NCBI GenBank assembly: GCA_026075535.2
Contig: AP026540.1
Coordinates: 10,602,001 to 10,666,000 of the forward strand
Source: Tricholoma matsutake
Lineage: Eukaryota > Basidiomycota > Agaricomycetes > Agaricales > Tricholomataceae
Direction of reading: 5' to 3'
DNA length: 64,000 bases
Below, one piece after another: positions 58,525 to 64,000 of this stretch; position 1 is the first letter of the stretch; every line of letters starts with the position of its first letter. A program made the translations under genes and the position numbers. The notes under the pieces were generated by a model. The model worked only from the letters and a program-made list of their open reading frames with translations. It did not search any database and had not been told where the DNA came from.

Positions 58525-60184
58525 TGCAGGAACGTAGAGCAGGCAAAGGAGTAAAAGCCTAGAATGATAGCGAGCACGATGGTGGTTATAGTAATAGTTT
58601 AGAAAGTGACATAAAAATATAAAAGGACAGCTCAAAACTTCTATTAATTACTTACTCACTCGCGTGGATTGGACACGTGAGCTCATCATCGGACCCTTGG
58701 ATCGCCGCTTTTCAACAATATAATCTCGCGCCTTTTTCGCCTTTTCCGTTTTGGTTGTCTGGACAACTTGGGGGAACTAATCCTTTGCTCTGTCTGCCTA
58801 ATAGTTTCCTCTTCTTCCCCTCAAAAAAATACAACTTATTTCCCTTCGGGTCTAGTATATTACATGACTAGACTCTTTGATTTATCCCCTTCCATTGGAA
58901 ATTTCTTTGTACTTCGGCACCTGACGCCGTGTGTCCACTGGTGGGATCCATAACAATGCAGGTGTGAACCGACGGGTTGGCAACTCCGCGCTTCCTGGAA
59001 TGTTACTTAGAAGACCGGGCTCGGAGGTTTCCGACTCGTGCTATGGAGATCTTCCTCTAATAGACCACACACAGTCGCCGTTTTGAGTTCTCTTCGACTA
59101 ATACGATCAGTTTCGACTTGGGTCTGAATTTATCGATGGACCTACTACTTACGTTGCTTCTCGGATCCGAATGCCTTATATGCAACCGTGATTCTGGAGA
59201 ATGTAAGGATTGTCCTCGTGACATTGACGTCGGATGCTAGCCTGGGCTCTTTGGCTTTATCAACAACACAGGGAATGAATATTAATGAATGGGAAGTCCG
59301 TGCATCTATGTTAACTCTTTCACACCACAGAGACGAGCACTTTTGCAAAGTTCGCCCATCTATCTGATTACGTCAACATCACGCAATCTTCTATCTCAGA
59401 ATATCAAAAGCGCCTCCGAGCTCTCCGCAAGTGACGTCGTCAGTGAGTCAAATTCATCACTAAGGAAAGCTTCTGAGAAGTCCACAAGTCCTTGACAGAT
59501 CACACATGGGCGTGTTCGAAATGCGCATGTTGTGAAAGGTTTTTAAAGACCGCAATCCGTAGTCGTTTTCGCGTGTGAATGTGAACAATCGGGTATGGGT
59601 CCACCTAGTGGGATAATTAAAGGTCTGACCGGTCATTGGAGAAACAATGATTGGCACCTGCTATATCAGATATGACTACGAGGTCAAAATCAGATCCCGG
59701 ATCTCTGCGTCTGGTAACTGTCAGGTATCCTCACCACTGTTGAAGTGAATATCACAGGTGGCATCGACAGCTTGATTATGGCTGCTCCTAGTCTTTCCTC
59801 AGTGCTAACACCACCATTCTCTTTCATCTAATTCTTATGGCCCCGTTGACTCTTCCTTCGCCCTGGAGGCGACTTGTTTCTTTTCCTGTAAAAGGGAAGG
59901 CCTCGGCAAACCTCCCCATTGGTAAGTGTACTCGCTTATCGTTCTTCCTCACAAGCGTCACCCTTCGGAGCGCCCCACTGGCACCTTTGTTCGTTCAAGG
60001 CACTCACTTTTTCTTTCGTTCCCAGGCGCTCCGAGAACAGCGGTGGTGATGGATATTACTTCTCCACAGGTGGGGTCCAGAAACGGGTTCCTAGTAGATA
60101 ATAATTCAATGACAAAACGTGAGCGCTCCACGGTGATATTTCTTATCAGGCTTTACATGAGATCTGACGATACAGTATTCTCCA
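58525..60184. promoter_or_regulatory. Divergent intergenic region
   Basis: This lies between the G-alpha start (- strand) and the membrane-protein gene (+ strand), so it should contain both promoters. Short + strand readings (59837-60049, 60053-60300) could be 5' exons of the membrane-protein gene. They lack an obvious signal peptide and I could not join them. No defined motif is claimed. Confidence 0.4.
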
Positions 60185-62027
60185 GTGAAGGATGTCATAT
60201 TCAGTACGAAATTCCCCGATTCTTCTACGTGTGCAGTCAGCGGCTGCACCTCAACGCACGTGGGGCCAAGCGCCTTGCCATTATCACCACAGAGTCCACA
60301 TGATATCAGTAGTAGCAGTAAGTCGAAACATAACCAAGACGTTCTGAGAATATATATATATATATATCTTTTCGAATTCTCAGTCCAGAATGTAACGTCG
60401 ACGAGTTTTATCGGGGGGTCCTCAGAATTGCCGTCTTCTCCGCCAATACACCACAGCGGAGTCCCTGGAAATGTTCATGGGACCGACATTTTCTCCCCTA
60501 CTGCTACGATTACTCCTGTCGGTGGGGTATCAAGTAGCACACAGGGAAATGGCTCGTCGACTGCTCTATCGAGTAGCTCCGAGTCTGTACTGCCGCCAGT
60601 GATTACACCATCAACTGGAGGAAATGGCCCATCGAGTAGCTCCGAGCCGGTACTGCCGCCAGTAATTACACCATCGACTGCCAGTGGAGGAAATGGATCG
60701 TCGACCGTTCTACGGAGTAGCTCCGAGTCGGTACTGCGGCCAGTAATCACATCATCAACTGGAGGAAATGGCCCGCCGACTGGTCTACCGAGCAGCTCCG
60801 AGTCTGTACTGCGGCCAGTAATCACACCATCAACTGGAGGAAATGGCCCGTCGACCAGCTCCGAGCCTGTACTGCAGCCAGTAATTACACCGTCAACTGG
60901 CGCTCCTGTTGGTCCCCTTCGAGGAGGGAATGGACCGATTCCGTCCACATTTCCCGGAGGGGACGGTCCACCGTCCGTTCTGAGTATTGTCAATACTCAT
61001 AGTGGCGGCAATGTTCGACCGACATCTTCGAGCCTAGTCCTGACTACTTCTATCAGTGAGGACCGAGGCGCGACGCCTCAGTCCACAAGCAGCCCCAGTG
61101 CGTCTAGTAAGCCTGTGACATCTACCGAGTCAGGAAATTTTGCTGTCTGCGAAGCCTCAGTTAGACTAACCTTCGGTCTTTCTATTCAGAGGCATTGTTC
61201 GAGTCATTGCCGGTTCGGTAACAGACGAAACGACGACAACTGGGTCAACTGTGAGTGTCACGTCAGGTATTCTGACCTTCCCTCCAGTCAGAAGCACCAC
61301 GAGTCTTTCGACCAGCTTGCCTAGACCCACAGCCAGTACTCAAGGTGTCCCTGGTGTCCCTGGAGTTTCAGCCTCTGGAAGATCAGGGTTAGTCGATACC
61401 ATTGGCCTCTTCTCTTGATATTCATGAATCTATAGATCTTCTATCAACGTTGGTGCACTGATCGGGGGATGCATAGGTGCTGCAATTATCGTGCTTGCCA
61501 TATCCATCTTCGCGTTCTTTTATTTCCACCGCCGTCGTCGAAATGAAGAGCGGCGCAAGACATCCATTCCAGCATATCCAAATCCGTGGCTTCTTCAAGC
61601 TTCCCCAACTCCTTCAGCTGGCTCATCTCCATCCCCTGGCTTCAGGCCGTTGGTGATGGAAACTCAGGCTGATCTTCCTACAATGCCAATGCCACAACCA
61701 ACGTTCCTAGGTGTTGGTGCTCCTCTGATGTCGGAAACGTCATCAGCGAGTAAATTACCCGTGCACAGGAAGCCTGTCCCGTTTTGGTCAAGTCCCAGCT
61801 TGGATGAGCGCTTAGTGAATCCATGGCCAACTTCGCCCACATCCCCCAGCGCGCACACGCATACTATGATGGCCGAGGATCCTTTTGCTGACCCGGTCCG
61901 TGATTCAGCGTCTTTGTCTGATTCGAATTCGACTTTCAGGGAGGTATGTGATCTTTTCTTCTGATACGAACTGCGGAAGTAATATGTCTGTCTTTTCTAC
62001 TATGGCTAGTATGGTATGGCGTTGTGA
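60185..62027 (+). CDS. Ser/Thr-rich single-pass membrane protein, sensor- or mucin-like (5' end unresolved)
   Basis: The + strand reading joins through introns at about 60333-60386, 61107-61191, 61388-61435 and 61944-62009, ending at TGA 62025-62027. The ectodomain is low in charge and rich in Ser, Thr, Gly and Pro. It includes five diverged repeats of a ~22-residue unit (SSSEPVLPPVITPSTGGNG) at about 60570-60900. A single membrane helix follows: NVGALIGGCIGAAIIVLAIS, then IFAFFYF and a stop-transfer patch HRRRRNEERRK. The ~150-residue tail is Pro/Ser-rich and includes EDPFADPV. This layout fits a heavily O-mannosylated cell-surface sensor of the Wsc/Mid2 kind, but no WSC Cys domain is visible. 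The segment STCAVSGCTST near the N-terminus might be a small Cys module. The true start and signal peptide lie upstream and were not found. Confidence 0.65.
60349..60368. repeat. (TA)n microsatellite
   Basis: About ten TA units lie inside the predicted intron 60333-60386 of the membrane-protein gene. Confidence 0.85.
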
Positions 62028-62621
62028 ATTGTGGAGTCAGCGGCGCTTCGTGAAGCTGCGGCTTGTGGGACTCTTGTGGGCATCCGTCTGCGTTTCTTCG
62101 GCCCAAGATAAGCTTTCAGCCGCTTATGTTACTTTATTTGTAATTTCTGCTTCTGATATCTGAATGTGGTTCTCCTCTTTTTAATTTCTTTCGCTGTGCC
62201 TTTTACGTGGTTGTACGAAACTTTAACAACCCTGGACTACTAGCCTGGACATCACTGTGGTACATATCTTATAGATGCATGATCCATAAATACTTCCGCG
62301 GCCGCCCCCCATGAGATAGGTTATCATGATGCGCTGAATTCACAGTGCTTCCAAGGTACAAATGATTCATCCCATTCTTGCCCTGAAAGTTGCTTGCAGA
62401 TTTAAGAAAAGCCGTTTGCAATTCACATGTACGTTATCTCTCCATTTCACGAGCAGCAAAGTCACGGTGAACATCGACCCTTGAGGGCCGAGGCTTCTGA
62501 TCGAAAGCTTGATACTTCCACGACCTCTGCTATGTGTAAAACATACGAATAGCAAACGTACTGTACTTCATGTTCTAACCCAATGGAATGGTGGCAGAGG
62601 ATCGAAAGGCAAAAGAAATCC

Positions 62622-62708
62622 TCTCTGCCTGGGAGTCGAACCCAGCTTTCGCGCGTACGAATTTATTTCATGACAGGCGCGTGTACTAAACCGATATACT
62701 AGCAGAGA
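62622..62708 (-). tRNA. tRNA-Asp (anticodon GTC) with a 15 bp intron
   Basis: On the - strand the acceptor arms TCTCTGC and GCAGAGA pair perfectly over 7 bp. The anticodon stem CGCGC/GCGCG closes the loop with anticodon GTC. The T arm CTGGG-TTCGACT-CCCAG is perfect. A 15 bp intron (62656-62670) follows position 37, the canonical site for nuclear tRNA introns. The mature length is 72 nt before CCA addition. It lies between two protein genes of the gene island. Confidence 0.93.
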
Positions 62709-62935
62709 ACTTAGAAGAAATTGACTTTCTCTGGTGAATATCTTGACCTAAACGTAGCTACAACGAAAACTTCAAAACTATATTCTTGTCACCAATTCAA
62801 CATTGTATACGTTACGCTAAGTGAAAGTTCCTGTAAGATGTCTTGATACTACGAAGTAAAAGTGTTTGTAGATAGTTGAATTTGTATGTAGAGGCTATAG
62901 TACAAATTTTCGATGTAAACGAGTTCGTGACCAGC

Positions 62936-64000
62936 ATGGACTCGGACGACCCCTTGGTGGACATTCTTTCCTCGTCGTCGTTGTCGTCGTCTTCCCAAGC
63001 TTATCTCTCTAAACTCACAACACTCCCGCTATCAGATCTTCTTACAGAGCCTACTACCCTCCAAACACAAGCTCATCATCTCACCTCAAGCCTCACTTCC
63101 CTTACACACACCTCCTACCCAACTTTCCTCGCTTTACATAGCACTACCAATGCTCTAACATCTTCCCTTGACTCTCTATCTTCTTCTCTTGACGCATTAC
63201 TCACTACCAGTCTACCTGCACTGGAAGAGTCGGCTACGGCATGGCACCAACGCGTAGACGCGGTGTTGCACGATAGAAGCAAGGCACGGGTTGTACTTGA
63301 ACAACACGATAAAATCAAAGATCTATTCGATATACCTCTGTTTATTGATACCTGCGTGCGGAATGGCTACTTCTCAGAAGCACTCTCTCTCGCAGACCAT
63401 GCAACGTCGCTGGCTTTGCGACCAGATGCCCCTCTTATACTGTCCTCGATACAGGCGGAGGTTCATCATTCCATTACCCAGATGCTACTGTCGCTTATTG
63501 CAACTCTCCATGAACCTAATCGAAAACTGCCAGCATTATGGAAAGCCGTCAATTTCCTCCGAAAAATGGACGCGTTTGGTTCGGGGAAGTTTCTACACGA
63601 TCCGTCCACACATGTGCATGGAGAGAATTCGAACTTCTTGACAGATGACACAGTGTCCAGCGAGGAGCAGCTTGCACTTGCCTTCCTTACTGGTCGTCTG
63701 ACTTGTCTCGCAGGAGCGTTTGAACCAATCGAACGCGATATTAATCGTCTCATTAACAATAACGCTCCAACTGCCCAAACATCTATCACCATAAGCGACA
63801 GTGGCAGTGAAACAACGACCATCGCTTCCCGTACAATGACGGACCGTGACAGGGAAGACGTAGCTCGATATCTGAAAAAGTACATCGACGTGTGGAGAGA
63901 GGGCGTATACGATATCATTACACAATACTCAACCATCTTCCTCGAAGAACAACCGCACTACCGTCAACAACCTTCGAAATCTCCTCCACCGCCCTCTCTC
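62936..64000 (+). CDS. COG8: Conserved oligomeric Golgi complex subunit 8 (COG8/Dor1), 5' part
   Basis: The ATG at 62936 opens a frame that stays open for 355 codons to the window edge with no intron; the 3' part lies outside. An acidic/Ser-rich start (MDSDDPLVDILSSSS) precedes the Dor1-like helical region (LPLSDLLTEP, SLTHTSYPTFLALHS). The best markers are LFIDTCVRNGYFSEALSLADH, ITQMLLSLIATLHEPNRKLPA, WKAVNFLRKMDAF and YIDVWREGVYDIITQYSTIF. COG8 is a lobe B subunit of the tether that holds retrograde vesicles at the Golgi. It normally pairs with COG1 and COG5-7. The full protein should be about 500-700 residues. CGA Arg codons are used normally here, in contrast to the upstream relics. Confidence 0.93.
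   Translation, partial: MDSDDPLVDILSSSSLSSSSQAYLSKLTTLPLSDLLTEPTTLQTQAHHLTSSLTSLTHTSYPTFLALHSTTNALTSSLDSLSSSLDALLTTSLPALEESATAWHQRVDAVLHDRSKARVVLEQHDKIKDLFDIPLFIDTCVRNGYFSEALSLADHATSLALRPDAPLILSSIQAEVHHSITQMLLSLIATLHEPNRKLPALWKAVNFLRKMDAFGSGKFLHDPSTHVHGENSNFLTDDTVSSEEQLALAFLTGRLTCLAGAFEPIERDINRLINNNAPTAQTSITISDSGSETTTIASRTMTDRDREDVARYLKKYIDVWREGVYDIITQYSTIFLEEQPHYRQQPSKSPPPPSL

Noticed and set aside
60475..60993. 172-codon - strand ORF rich in Gly/Val/Pro
   Set aside because: It is the antisense shadow of the repeated Ser/Thr ectodomain of the membrane-protein gene.

Overview
The window reads as nuclear DNA of a mushroom-forming basidiomycete (Agaricomycetes). The evidence is short 48-85 bp introns with GTRNGN donors, chromodomain Ty3/gypsy elements, a Plavaka-type and a Tnp2-type transposase, an Spt5/KOW-like multi-copy gene family, and a large noncanonical G-protein alpha subunit with an N-terminus unlike the canonical MG start. 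The species cannot be named from sequence alone.

The window has two compartments. Positions 1-54.2 kb are repeat-rich and mostly dead. In order they hold: a hairpin and a MITE-like element; a JmjC-domain gene (about 3.85-6.27 kb); a 581 bp tandem duplication; gene-poor DNA with minisatellites; a decayed Plavaka transposase (13.8-18.2 kb); a decayed Tnp2 transposase split by a solo LTR (19.2-21.4 kb); a satellite array split by Ty3/gypsy element 1 (22072-28117, + strand); Ty3/gypsy element 2 (29230-34954, - strand); a gag-only relic; an Spt5/KOW-like pseudogene split by a solo LTR (37.3-40.6 kb); Ty3/gypsy element 3 (40833-48821, - strand); a conserved unknown gene (49.9-50.8 kb); and an internally deleted hAT element (52444-54146). 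All three gypsy elements, both complete solo LTRs and the hAT element have target-site duplications (TSDs) I could read; one solo LTR has a single mismatch in its TSD.

From 54.6 kb to the end is a gene island: a mitochondrial RidA/Mmf1-like gene (- strand), a 12-exon G-alpha gene (- strand), a Ser/Thr-rich single-pass membrane protein (+), an intron-containing tRNA-Asp(GTC) (-), and the 5' part of COG8 (+, running off the window). I rebuilt splice structures for RidA and G-alpha by hand so that frame and family motifs agree.

The strongest cross-cutting signal is mutational. In-frame stops in the dead elements are overwhelmingly TGA at positions where CGA (Arg) fits. Element 3 alone has 18, with gag and pol otherwise each in one unbroken frame. 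CGA to TGA is the only stop that coding-strand CpG deamination can create, so this looks like the footprint of CpG methylation rather than CpA-type RIP. Elements 1 and 3 also show a layout that fits Tf1-type self-primed reverse transcription. The G-alpha gene has Ala in place of the catalytic switch II Gln.
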